From Lachnoclostridium sp. (GTDB lineage: Bacteria; Bacillota; Clostridia; Lachnospirales; Lachnospiraceae): a DNA stretch of 8,173 bases. The position numbers and the translations under genes were made by a program. Under the pieces are notes generated by a model. That model saw only the letters and a program-made list of their open reading frames with translations, was not told where the DNA came from and did not search any database. The DNA lies in NCBI GenBank assembly GCA_003445895.1, contig DMCD01000188.1, positions 1 to 8,173 on the forward strand, in the 5' to 3' direction. Shown in pieces: positions 1 to 6,303 of this stretch. Every line of letters starts with the position of its first letter. The first letter of the stretch is position 1.

Positions 1-27
1 GATGGCGCGTCTTAAGTATTCTGTCCG

Positions 28-56
28 TTGTTTTGGCGCTCTGCCCATGGTAAAAT
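28..56 (+). promoter_or_regulatory. Sigma-A-type promoter with extended -10, upstream of the lysozyme-like gene
   Basis: TTGTTT at 28-33 and TAAAAT at 51-56 are separated by the optimal 17 nt. TGG directly before the -10 makes an extended -10 element. Transcription would begin near 63 and give a 5' leader of about 36 nt before the first gene. This is a sequence match only. It probably drives the three-gene unit that runs to 2720. Confidence 0.6.
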
Positions 57-98
57 AAACTGTTGTGGGAATGAAAATATGCAGATAAGGAATCATTC

Positions 99-803
99 AT
101 GCAGAATAAACGCAGGGGAACTTCCCCGAAACGTTCGAATATAAAACGAAAAAGGAAAAAGAGAATTCTCTGGCACCGGGTTTTTGCGCTGCTTCTTGTC
201 TTTCTGATGGTGATTGCCGCGGGCGGCGGCTTTGTGTACAGCCGATGGAAAAAGAAGAATTCCACCTTCCCCGAGGAGGTGCTGGCACACCGGCCGATGC
301 TGGAGGATTACGCCGAAAGCTACGGCATCTCGGAGTATAAGGACTGGCTGATGGCCATTCTCGCCGTGGAGTCGGGCGGCAAGGGCGATGATGTGATGCA
401 GTCCAGCGAATCGCTGGGAAAGAAGCCGAATTCCCTCGGGACAGAGGAGTCCATCGAGCAGGGCTGCAGCTATTTTAAAGAGCTGCTGGACACGGCCAAA
501 GGGAAGAACGTGGATTTTGACGCCATCCTGCAGGCCTACAATTACGGGCCGGGGTATCTGGATTACGTGGATAAAAACGGCGGAAAGCATACGCAGCAGC
601 TGGCGGAGGCCTACGCGATGGAAAAATCCGGCGGTGTAAAGGAGGTCTATCCGAATCCGGTGGCTATCCGGGCCAACGGCGGCTGGAGATATAAATACGG
701 CAACATGTTCTATGTACCGCTGGTGAAGCTGTACGAGGCAGGGGAGTTCTGGGCCCTGGAGGAAGAAGAGGAGAACATGGAGGAGCAAGAGGAGGAGATA
801 TGA
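99..803 (+). CDS. Membrane-anchored lysozyme-like muramidase (CwlT/Slt-type domain)
   Basis: A 234-residue type II membrane protein. A very basic N-terminus (residues 4-22) is followed by one transmembrane segment at about 28-47, and the rest lies outside the cell. Residues about 60-215 resemble the lysozyme-like domain of CwlT-type enzymes, which cleave the glycan strand of peptidoglycan. The probable catalytic Glu is E91 in LAVESGGKG, followed by the QSSES segment (Q101), GCSYF, and the family-typical AYNYGPGY near 146-153. No NlpC/P60 partner domain is present, unlike full-length CwlT. The start at 99 is supported by AAGGAA at 87-92. The last 18 residues are almost all Glu, and their purine-rich codons also supply the ribosome binding site of the next gene, which overlaps by ATGA. 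A role in wall turnover or polymer assembly is inferred from the neighbours. Confidence 0.85.
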   Translation: MQNKRRGTSPKRSNIKRKRKKRILWHRVFALLLVFLMVIAAGGGFVYSRWKKKNSTFPEEVLAHRPMLEDYAESYGISEYKDWLMAILAVESGGKGDDVMQSSESLGKKPNSLGTEESIEQGCSYFKELLDTAKGKNVDFDAILQAYNYGPGYLDYVDKNGGKHTQQLAEAYAMEKSGGVKEVYPNPVAIRANGGWRYKYGNMFYVPLVKLYEAGEFWALEEEEENMEEQEEEI

Positions 804-2263
804 CGCTTCTTTTTAATCTGGGCATGAGCCTCCTGATTCTTCTGGCAGCCCTTCTCATCGGCGGCGTCCGGTATTTTAACAAGACCTACGGCGCAAAGGC
901 GGAGCAGGTGTTCTACACGGCGGTGCTGCCGCTGGAGGGAACCGGCGGAGACACGGTGATCCGTGCCATTAAGGGACTTATGCCGGCGCTTACCTGCGCA
1001 CTCTTACTTGTTATAGCCGTATCCTTCCTTTCTCCATTCTGCCCGCAGTCTGTGCGTCTCCTGCTTCTTGCGGCGGTTCTTCTGGCCATTGCGGGAGGAA
1101 TCCGCTATGCGGACAAAAGCCTGAATGCCTCGGAGTTTTTCCGGCTCCGGAGACAGTGCACGAATATCTATGAGAAGGAATATGTCCGGCCGGATGCGGA
1201 CCGCATTGTGCCGAAAGAAGGACAGAGACCGAAAAACCTGATTTACATTTATCTGGAAGGCATGGAATCCACCTTTGCCGGTACCACCCAGGGAGGAAAG
1301 CAGAAGATTAACCATATCCCCCATATGACGGACCTGGCGGAGCATAAGCTCCATTTTTCCGATACGGACAAGCTGGGAGGCGCCCACAATACGGCCGGAA
1401 CCGGCTGGACGATGGGAGCCATCTTTGCCATGAGCTCCGGCGTGCCGTTCGCATTTCCCATCGGATCCTACTTAAGAAATCTGGATAAGCGCTATGCGAA
1501 GGGCCTTGTCACCCTGGGCGATATCCTTCACCGGAAGGGATACCGGCAGGAATTCATGTGCGGCTCCGATGCGGCCTTCGGGGCGAGAAAAGCCTTTTTC
1601 GAGCAGCATGGAGACTATGAGATCTTTGACCTGAATACGGCCAGGGAGCGGGGATACATTCCGAAGGACTACTATCAGTGGTGGGGATTTGAGGACCGGC
1701 ACCTGTACCGGATGGCCAAAGAGGAGCTCACAAGACTTGCGGCGGGAGAGAAGCCCTTCAACTTTACGATGCTTACGGTAGATACCCACTTTGTCAGCGG
1801 CTATAAGTGCCCCCTCTGCCGGGATGACTTTCCGACGGACGCGGAGAATATCGTGGCCTGTGCGGACCGGCAGCTGGCAGAATTCCTGGACTGGCTGAGC
1901 GCACAGCCCTTTGCGGAGGATACGGCGGTTGTCATCACCGGGGATCATCCGCGGATGGATACCTATATGGTGAAGGGACTCTCCTATTATGAGCGGCCCA
2001 TCTACAACTGCTTTCTGCAGGCGGCGAAGGAACCGGCGGCGGGAAAGGACGGAAGGAACGGTGCAAAAAACCGGGTCTTTACGCCCATGGACATGCTGCC
2101 CACCGTGCTTTCGGCCATGGGATTTGAGATTCCCGGAAACCGGCTGGGACTGGGCACGGATCTCTTCTGCGGGAAGAAAACGCTGGCAGAGCGGATGGGA
2201 TTTGAGAAGCTGAATGAGGAGCTCTCAAAGCAGTCCGCCTGGTATGCGGAAACGTTCTCCTGA
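800..2263 (+). CDS. LTA synthase family / phosphoglycerol transferase-like membrane sulfatase-fold enzyme
   Basis: A 487-residue membrane enzyme of the LtaS/OpgB (MdoB) group of the alkaline-phosphatase/sulfatase superfamily. Known members move phosphoglycerol from phosphatidylglycerol onto lipoteichoic acid or periplasmic glucans. Hydrophobic segments lie at about 4-22, 61-80 and 85-101, fewer than the five of LtaS. The catalytic domain follows from about 145. Visible motifs are YIYLEGMES (E153, probable metal ligand), TGWTMGAIFAMSSGVP (T204, probable nucleophile), TVDTHFVSGYKCPLC (H330 plus a CxxC), and VITGDHPRMDTYM (D381, H382, metal ligands). The GxxxxxxSSGVP stretch resembles OpgB more than LtaS. 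Start 800 overlaps the previous stop and has GAGGAGGAG just upstream, so the two genes are translationally coupled. The likely product is a phosphoglycerol-modified surface polymer; the acceptor cannot be read from the sequence. Confidence 0.85.
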   Translation: MTLLFNLGMSLLILLAALLIGGVRYFNKTYGAKAEQVFYTAVLPLEGTGGDTVIRAIKGLMPALTCALLLVIAVSFLSPFCPQSVRLLLLAAVLLAIAGGIRYADKSLNASEFFRLRRQCTNIYEKEYVRPDADRIVPKEGQRPKNLIYIYLEGMESTFAGTTQGGKQKINHIPHMTDLAEHKLHFSDTDKLGGAHNTAGTGWTMGAIFAMSSGVPFAFPIGSYLRNLDKRYAKGLVTLGDILHRKGYRQEFMCGSDAAFGARKAFFEQHGDYEIFDLNTARERGYIPKDYYQWWGFEDRHLYRMAKEELTRLAAGEKPFNFTMLTVDTHFVSGYKCPLCRDDFPTDAENIVACADRQLAEFLDWLSAQPFAEDTAVVITGDHPRMDTYMVKGLSYYERPIYNCFLQAAKEPAAGKDGRNGAKNRVFTPMDMLPTVLSAMGFEIPGNRLGLGTDLFCGKKTLAERMGFEKLNEELSKQSAWYAETFS

Positions 2264-2300
2264 CAGCAGGAAATCTGAAAAAAGGAACTGAGACAGCAGA

Positions 2301-2720
2301 ATGGAAAAACTGAAAGAACAGTATGGAGAGATCATCCGGTACCTGGTGGTAGGCGTGATGACGACGGTGGTGAGCCTGGCGGTCTATTACGGGCTGGTGT
2401 CGACGGTGCTGGACCCGAAAAATGCGCTGCAGCTGCAGGCGGCCAACGTCATCTCCTGGGTGGCGGCGGTGACATTTGCCTTTTTTGCCAACAAGGTATT
2501 TGTATTCCGCAGTCACGGGAGCAATGTACTCCACGAGGCGGGGGCATTCTTTGCTGCCCGGGTGGGAACGCTCCTGATGGACATGGGAATCATGTTCGGG
2601 GCCGTGACGGTCTGCGGCATGAATGACAAGATTGCCAAACTCATCGTCCAGGTGGCGGTCACCGTGGCGAACTATATTCTGAGCAAAATATTTGTGTTCA
2701 GGAATAACAAAAGCGAATAA
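2301..2720 (+). CDS. GtrA-family membrane protein
   Basis: A 139-residue protein of four predicted transmembrane segments (about 11-33, 43-67, 80-102, 110-131), the normal size and shape of the GtrA family. Members are thought to take part in handling undecaprenyl-linked sugars for decoration of surface polysaccharides. The family look is clear in IRYLVVGVMTTVVSL near the start and in the paired FFANKVFVF and NYILSKIFVF motifs at the ends of helices 2 and 4. The gene starts 37 nt after the LTA-synthase-like gene. Its ribosome binding site is weak (AAAGGA about 15 nt upstream), which may lower its expression relative to its neighbours. No glycosyltransferase partner is visible in the window. 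Next to a phosphoglycerol transferase, a role in sugar decoration of the same polymer is plausible but inferred. Confidence 0.85.
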   Translation: MEKLKEQYGEIIRYLVVGVMTTVVSLAVYYGLVSTVLDPKNALQLQAANVISWVAAVTFAFFANKVFVFRSHGSNVLHEAGAFFAARVGTLLMDMGIMFGAVTVCGMNDKIAKLIVQVAVTVANYILSKIFVFRNNKSE

Positions 2721-2743
2721 ACAGTATTACGCATGTTTATACA

Positions 2744-2765
2744 TTTATGCAATTATCTGCATAAA
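2744..2765. repeat. 8-bp perfect inverted repeat after the GtrA gene
   Basis: TTTATGCA (2744-2751) and TGCATAAA (2758-2765) are perfect inverted repeats around a 6-nt loop, 23 nt after the GtrA stop. The stem is AT-rich and weak, and no T-run follows on the + strand. It may aid 3'-end formation of the upstream operon together with the adjacent GC hairpin, or be an operator-like site. Confidence 0.4.
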
Positions 2766-2790
2766 AAAATCCGCCCGGTTCCGGGCGGTT
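2763..2790 (-). terminator. GC-rich hairpin with minus-strand T-tract; possibly bidirectional
   Basis: CCGCCCGG (2771-2778) and CCGGGCGG (2781-2788) form a perfect 8-bp stem (or 7 bp with a 4-nt loop). On the minus strand the stem is followed by A and then seven T (complement of 2763-2769), which is a canonical intrinsic terminator. On the + strand the hairpin is followed only by TTGTGT, so termination of the GtrA operon would be weaker. No minus-strand protein gene lies upstream to need this terminator, which supports a small minus-strand RNA. Confidence 0.65.
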
Positions 2791-2838
2791 GTGTCTGGAG
2801 GACGGCAGATGGTTGCATAGGGGGGAGAACCATCTGCC
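2763..2838 (-). ncRNA. Candidate small regulatory RNA with C-rich loop and intrinsic terminator
   Basis: Read on the minus strand, this stretch has the layout of a Gram-positive trans-acting small RNA. A 12-bp perfect stem (2839-2828 with 2814-2803) closes a 13-nt loop containing CTCCCCCC. A short linker with TCCTCC (2802-2797) follows, and the terminator hairpin with T7 ends it. Known small RNAs such as RsaE and CsfG carry C-rich single-stranded motifs that bind Shine-Dalgarno sequences; the resemblance here is in layout only. A promoter-like pair on the same strand (TTGCTC, 16 nt, CATAAC) would start transcription at or just before the 5' stem. I do not recognise it as a named family. The alternative is that the structure belongs to a + strand leader or read-through transcript. 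Confidence 0.4.
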
Positions 2839-2839
2839 G
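2803..2839. repeat. Perfect 12-bp inverted repeat with a G6/C6 loop
   Basis: CGGCAGATGGTT (2803-2814) and AACCATCTGCCG (2828-2839) are exact inverted repeats around a 13-nt loop. The loop holds six G on the + strand and six C on the minus strand. No T-run follows on the + strand, so it is not a normal + strand terminator. It is the proposed 5' hairpin of the minus-strand RNA. Confidence 0.75.
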
Positions 2840-2842
2840 GCT

Positions 2843-2870
2843 GTTATGAAAAAACTTGGGGGTCGAGCAA
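2843..2870 (-). promoter_or_regulatory. Weak promoter-like pair for the candidate small RNA
   Basis: On the minus strand TTGCTC (2870-2865) and CATAAC (2848-2843) are 16 nt apart. They match three of six and four of six consensus bases, so this is a weak candidate. Its value is positional: the predicted start falls at the edge of the 12-bp stem, and its -35 lies back to back with the -35 of the alr promoter. Confidence 0.3.
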
Positions 2871-2875
2871 TGCGC

Positions 2876-2903
2876 TTGCATCACTCTTCGGCTATGATAC
2901 AAT
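2876..2903 (+). promoter_or_regulatory. Promoter of the alr operon, extended -10
   Basis: TTGCAT (2876-2881) and TACAAT (2898-2903) are 16 nt apart, with TGA immediately before the -10 forming an extended -10 element. The predicted start near 2910 gives a leader of about 75 nt before alr. It is the best + strand promoter between the GtrA operon and alr, and no other clear promoter appears before the next three genes. Confidence 0.6.
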
Positions 2904-2910
2904 GAAAGTG

Positions 2911-2926
2911 TGTCCAAATTGTGACA
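2911..2926. promoter_or_regulatory. Imperfect palindrome at the alr transcription start, possible operator
   Basis: TGTCCAAATTGTGACA has TGTC and GACA arms symmetric about a central AATT; 12 of 16 positions are palindromic. It sits at or just after the predicted start of the alr promoter, where a bound repressor would block RNA polymerase. The regulator family is unknown. Confidence 0.3.
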
Positions 2927-2984
2927 TCCATAAAAAAAATCGGCAGAGAATACTTGAACTTAGTAAAAACAGGGGATGAATGCA

Positions 2985-4157
2985 ATGATGCATAAAAACA
3001 CAGCAGAATTTCTCAGGCGTTCCTGGGCGGAAGTGGACCTGAATGTTCTGCGGAAGAACTATGAGTTGTACCGCGACAGTCTTCCGGATAAGGCGGAGAT
3101 TATGGCGGTGGTGAAGGCCAATGCCTACGGCCACGGCAGCCGCCCGGTGGCGGAGATGCTGCAGAAGGCTGGAGTAAAGCGCTTTGCCGTGGCTTCTCTT
3201 CATGAGGCGGTGAATCTCCGGAAGGACGGGATTGAGGGTGAAATCCTGATTCTCGGCTATACGCCGGCGGAGGGATGCGGGATGCTCTCGGAATATGGCA
3301 TCACCCAGGCCCTGGTGTCGGAGGAGCACGCCGCTTCGATGGCGGCAGCGGCTGCAAAGCTTTCCGAAGAGGGAAATGCACCCGTCCTCTGCCAGTTTGC
3401 CATTGATACGGGGATGAATCGCATCGGACTGGATGCGGAGGACCCCACCGGCTGCGCCGAAATCATACGCAGATATGCAGCGGCCCCGGGACTTACGATG
3501 ACGGGAATATTTACCCATCTCTGTACGGCGGACACGGAGGATGAGGAGGCGGTGGCCTTTACCGAGCGGCAGAAGGCGCTGTTTGACGGCGTAAAGGATG
3601 CGGTAAAGGATCTGAACCTGCCCTGCTGTCACTGCCTGAATTCCGCAGGCGGACGGACCTTCCCGGCGGGAGAGGGCGCCTGTGTGCGGCTGGGAATCAT
3701 CCTCTACGGATTAAAGCCGGACTACTCCAATGTGCTGCCGGAGGGCATCATGCCGGCCCTTTCCTGGAAGAGCACGGTCGCCATGGTCAAGGACCTTCAT
3801 CCCGGTGAGACGGTGGGGTACGGGCGTACCTTCCGGGCGGAGCATCCCATGCGGATTGCCACCATTCCCACCGGATATGCGGACGGCTATCACCGGTCCC
3901 TTTCCAACCGGGGCTATGTGCTGATCCGCGGAATGCGGGCCGGGATTGTGGGAAGAGTCTGCATGGACCAGATGATGGTCGATGTGACCGACATTCCGGA
4001 CTGCGCCATGGGAGACGAGGCGGTCCTTCTGGGAAGAAGCGGAGATGAATTCTTAAGTGCAGATGATATGGCGCAGATGATCGGAACCATCGGATATGAG
4101 CTGGTCTGCGATATTTCCAGCCGGGTACCGCGTATATACAAGGAGATTCACGAATGA
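2985..4157 (+). CDS. alr: Alanine racemase (PLP-dependent, fold type III)
   Basis: Interconverts L- and D-alanine with pyridoxal phosphate in the cytoplasm, supplying D-Ala for peptidoglycan and for D-alanylation of teichoic acids. From this start the protein has 390 residues, the usual length. The PLP lysine is K44 in AVVKANAYGHG. The opposite catalytic tyrosine is Y279 in VGYGRTF, and the conserved GRVCMDQMMVDVTD and PTGYADGYHR segments are present. Three ATGs are in frame at 2976, 2985 and 2988. AGGGG (2971-2975) abuts the first, so 2985 (9-nt spacing) is preferred. The ILILGYTP segment and overall style recall the racemase domain of VanT serine racemases, but the VanT membrane domain is absent. 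D-alanine is therefore the likelier product, and serine activity cannot be excluded. The gene overlaps the next by ATGA. Confidence 0.93.
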   Translation: MMHKNTAEFLRRSWAEVDLNVLRKNYELYRDSLPDKAEIMAVVKANAYGHGSRPVAEMLQKAGVKRFAVASLHEAVNLRKDGIEGEILILGYTPAEGCGMLSEYGITQALVSEEHAASMAAAAAKLSEEGNAPVLCQFAIDTGMNRIGLDAEDPTGCAEIIRRYAAAPGLTMTGIFTHLCTADTEDEEAVAFTERQKALFDGVKDAVKDLNLPCCHCLNSAGGRTFPAGEGACVRLGIILYGLKPDYSNVLPEGIMPALSWKSTVAMVKDLHPGETVGYGRTFRAEHPMRIATIPTGYADGYHRSLSNRGYVLIRGMRAGIVGRVCMDQMMVDVTDIPDCAMGDEAVLLGRSGDEFLSADDMAQMIGTIGYELVCDISSRVPRIYKEIHE

Positions 4158-5164
4158 TCATTACAAAAACGCCCTTCCGCATGTCTTTTTTCGGCGGCGG
4201 AACCGATATCCCGGAGTTTTTCCGGGAACACGGCGGTGCTGTGCTTTCCACGACCTTTGACAAGTACTGCTATGTGAACGTCCGGCATCTGCCGCGGTTT
4301 TTCGACTACACCACGGAGCTTTCCTATTCCCGCATCGAGCGGGTGACCTCGCCGGAGCAGATTGAGCATCCCGCGGTGCGCAACGCCATGAAGATGCTGG
4401 ATATGCGGGAAATCCGCCTGACCTATGAGGCGGACCTGCCGGCAAGATCGGGCCTTGGCACCAGCAGCTCCTTTGCGGTGGGCATGCTGAATGCCTTCTA
4501 TGCGCTGAAGGGAAAGTATGCGGACAAGAAAAAACTGGCCGACGAGGCCATTTACCTGGAACGGACCCTCTGCAATGAGGCCGGCGGATGGCAGGACCAG
4601 ATTGCGGCCAGCTTCGGCGGCCTGAACCGGATTAATTTCCGGGGGAATGATTATGAGGTCCTTCCGGTGATTATCTCGCCGGAGCGGAAGGAGATGCTGA
4701 ACAACCGGCTGCTGATGTTCTTTACCGGCTTTACCCGGCTTTCCTCGGAGATTCAGAAGACCAACCGGATCGCCGCAGGGGACAAGAACGCGCAGCTTCT
4801 GGAGATGTACCGGCTGGTGGATGAGGCCGAGGCGGTGCTGACCGGGCAGACCGGAGATCTGGATGAGTTCGGCAGACTTCTGGATGTCACCTGGCGCCTG
4901 AAACGCCAGACCGGCGCGAAGGTGTCCACCGATTCCATCGACGGAATCTATGAGAAGGGACTGGCGGCGGGCGCCCTCGGCGGAAAGCTCTTAGGCGCCG
5001 GCGGCGGCGGATTCCTTCTCTTCTACGTGCCGGAGGAGAAGCAGCCTGCGGTGATGGAGGCCATGAAGGATCTGCTGCATGTGCCGTTCCGCTTCGAGGA
5101 CGGCGGCACAAGAGTCATCCACTACACACCGGAGCTCTACGATCTGAACGAGGCGAGAAACTGA
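4154..5164 (+). CDS. GHMP-family sugar kinase, heptose-7-phosphate kinase (HddA)-like
   Basis: A 336-residue cytoplasmic ATP-dependent kinase of the GHMP superfamily. All three family motifs are visible: PFRMSFFGGGTDIPEF (7-22, substrate side), ARSGLGTSSSFAVG (97-110, phosphate-binding loop), and GGKLLGAGGGGFLLFY (276-291). GGWQDQIAASFGG (144-156) resembles the QDQ segment of D-glycero-D-manno-heptose 7-phosphate kinases, which make precursors for S-layer or capsule heptose. Length and motifs fit that subgroup best, but no isomerase (GmhA), phosphatase (GmhB) or nucleotidyltransferase (HddC) lies nearby, so the substrate remains open; fucose or another sugar is possible. AAGGAG lies just upstream and the start overlaps the alr stop by ATGA, so the two are translationally coupled. 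The link between a racemase and a sugar kinase is unexplained. Confidence 0.82.
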   Translation: MIITKTPFRMSFFGGGTDIPEFFREHGGAVLSTTFDKYCYVNVRHLPRFFDYTTELSYSRIERVTSPEQIEHPAVRNAMKMLDMREIRLTYEADLPARSGLGTSSSFAVGMLNAFYALKGKYADKKKLADEAIYLERTLCNEAGGWQDQIAASFGGLNRINFRGNDYEVLPVIISPERKEMLNNRLLMFFTGFTRLSSEIQKTNRIAAGDKNAQLLEMYRLVDEAEAVLTGQTGDLDEFGRLLDVTWRLKRQTGAKVSTDSIDGIYEKGLAAGALGGKLLGAGGGGFLLFYVPEEKQPAVMEAMKDLLHVPFRFEDGGTRVIHYTPELYDLNEARN

Positions 5165-5196
5165 CGGACAGATGCAGAAGACAGAAGGGAGAGGCC

Positions 5197-6303
5197 ATGG
5201 AAGGGACGCATCAGGACAGGAGTGTGACGGCGGTCTTTGCGGCGGTCCATTTTCTGGTGGATCTCGCCTGCATTTTCCTGCTGACGGCCTTCCTCCTGCG
5301 CATGGTGGAAAATCGTGCCGTATGGATGGCCTGCGTCCTGGTCTATAATTTCTGTGCCTTTGCCTGCCAGCTGCCTGTCGGGGCCCTGGGGGACAGGAGG
5401 GGCAATCCCTTTTCTCTCGCGGCGGCGGGATGTCTGCTGATTGCCATAGCCTACGGGATGACATCCTTCGGGACGGGCTTTCTTCCGGAGAAACTGCTTC
5501 TCAGAGTATGGCCCCTTTTCATCTGCACGGCAGCAGGCCTCGGCAATTCCTGCTTCCATGTGGGCGGGGGCATCGAGGTGCTCCGGAGAAGCAGGGAAGC
5601 GGCGGCTCTGCCCGGCGTTTTTGTGGCGACCGGTGCCTTCGGGGTCTGGCTGGGCCCTGTCCTGGCAAGAAAAGAGCTGGCGAGAAATCTCGGCATATTC
5701 GCGGGGATCCTCATTATGGCATCCTGTGCGGTGCTTCTTATGTGCCTTAGAAGGAGAGCTTCCGGGGATACCCTGGAGAGAAAACCAGAGGCAGGCGATA
5801 TTCTGGGTGCTGCGGCCCTCTGCCTCATCGTGACGGTGCTGATCCGGTCCTACGCCGGCACGGTCATGGGATATGGCTGGAAGGCGGGAATGCTCTCGTT
5901 CCTGTTTACCGCAGGAATTGTCTTCGGGAAAATGGCCGGCGGATTTTTCGGCGACCGGTTCGGATGGATGAAAACCGCCTGCGTAAGCCTTGCCGGTGCG
6001 GCCCTTCTCTTTGCGCTGGCAGAAACGTCGCCGGTGTGCGGAATTGCAGCGGTCCTTCTCTTTAACATGACGATGCCGCTGACGCTGTCGGCCCTGGCCC
6101 TTCTCTATAAAGACGCGGTGGGGCTGGCCTTCGGGATGCTGACCCTGGCCCTCTTTCTCGGGACACTGCCGTCCATGATGAGCGCGGCAGGCTGGATTCC
6201 GGCGGGAAGTTTTACGCTTCTGCCGGCACTTTCCCTTCTTTCCGCGGCATTGATGGCTCTGGGACTTTCCCTGTTTTCCCGGAGGAGAGGAGATGGGGCA
6301 TGA
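5197..6303 (+). CDS. MFS-type membrane transporter, 12 transmembrane segments
   Basis: A 368-residue very hydrophobic protein with about twelve predicted membrane segments in two halves. The loop after segment 2 carries GALGDRRGN and the loop after segment 8 carries GFFGDRFGW. These are the paired motif-A sequences of the major facilitator superfamily. GNSCFHVGGGIEVL near 117-130 recalls the GxxFHP region of fosmidomycin-resistance-type (Fsr) efflux proteins, suggesting a distant relation to that branch. It is shorter than most MFS proteins. A strong AAGGGAGAGG (5185-5194) supports the start. It lies 32 nt after the sugar kinase and overlaps the next gene by ATGA. Cargo and direction of transport cannot be told from the sequence; an efflux or sugar-related role would be guesses. 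Confidence 0.75.
   Translation: MEGTHQDRSVTAVFAAVHFLVDLACIFLLTAFLLRMVENRAVWMACVLVYNFCAFACQLPVGALGDRRGNPFSLAAAGCLLIAIAYGMTSFGTGFLPEKLLLRVWPLFICTAAGLGNSCFHVGGGIEVLRRSREAAALPGVFVATGAFGVWLGPVLARKELARNLGIFAGILIMASCAVLLMCLRRRASGDTLERKPEAGDILGAAALCLIVTVLIRSYAGTVMGYGWKAGMLSFLFTAGIVFGKMAGGFFGDRFGWMKTACVSLAGAALLFALAETSPVCGIAAVLLFNMTMPLTLSALALLYKDAVGLAFGMLTLALFLGTLPSMMSAAGWIPAGSFTLLPALSLLSAALMALGLSLFSRRRGDGA

Noticed and set aside
93..788. Open minus-strand frame of 231 codons opposite the lysozyme-like gene
   Set aside because: Shadow of a gene with clear motifs on the + strand; no family features.
2809..2820. Three-codon + strand ORF (Met-Val-Ala-stop) behind GGAGGA
   Set aside because: Looks like a minimal leader peptide, but no + strand promoter precedes it and the same bases are better explained as the C-rich linker and stem of the minus-strand RNA.
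2846..2905. A 19-codon + strand ORF before alr
   Set aside because: No ribosome binding site, and it overlaps the alr promoter, so it would not be transcribed from it.
2892..3632. Open minus-strand frame of 246 codons opposite alr
   Set aside because: Antisense to well-conserved racemase motifs and runs through the alr promoter; no family features.
2985..5164. Glycopeptide-resistance (van) cluster
   Set aside because: Only the racemase resembles VanT; there is no ligase, dipeptidase or two-component system in the window.
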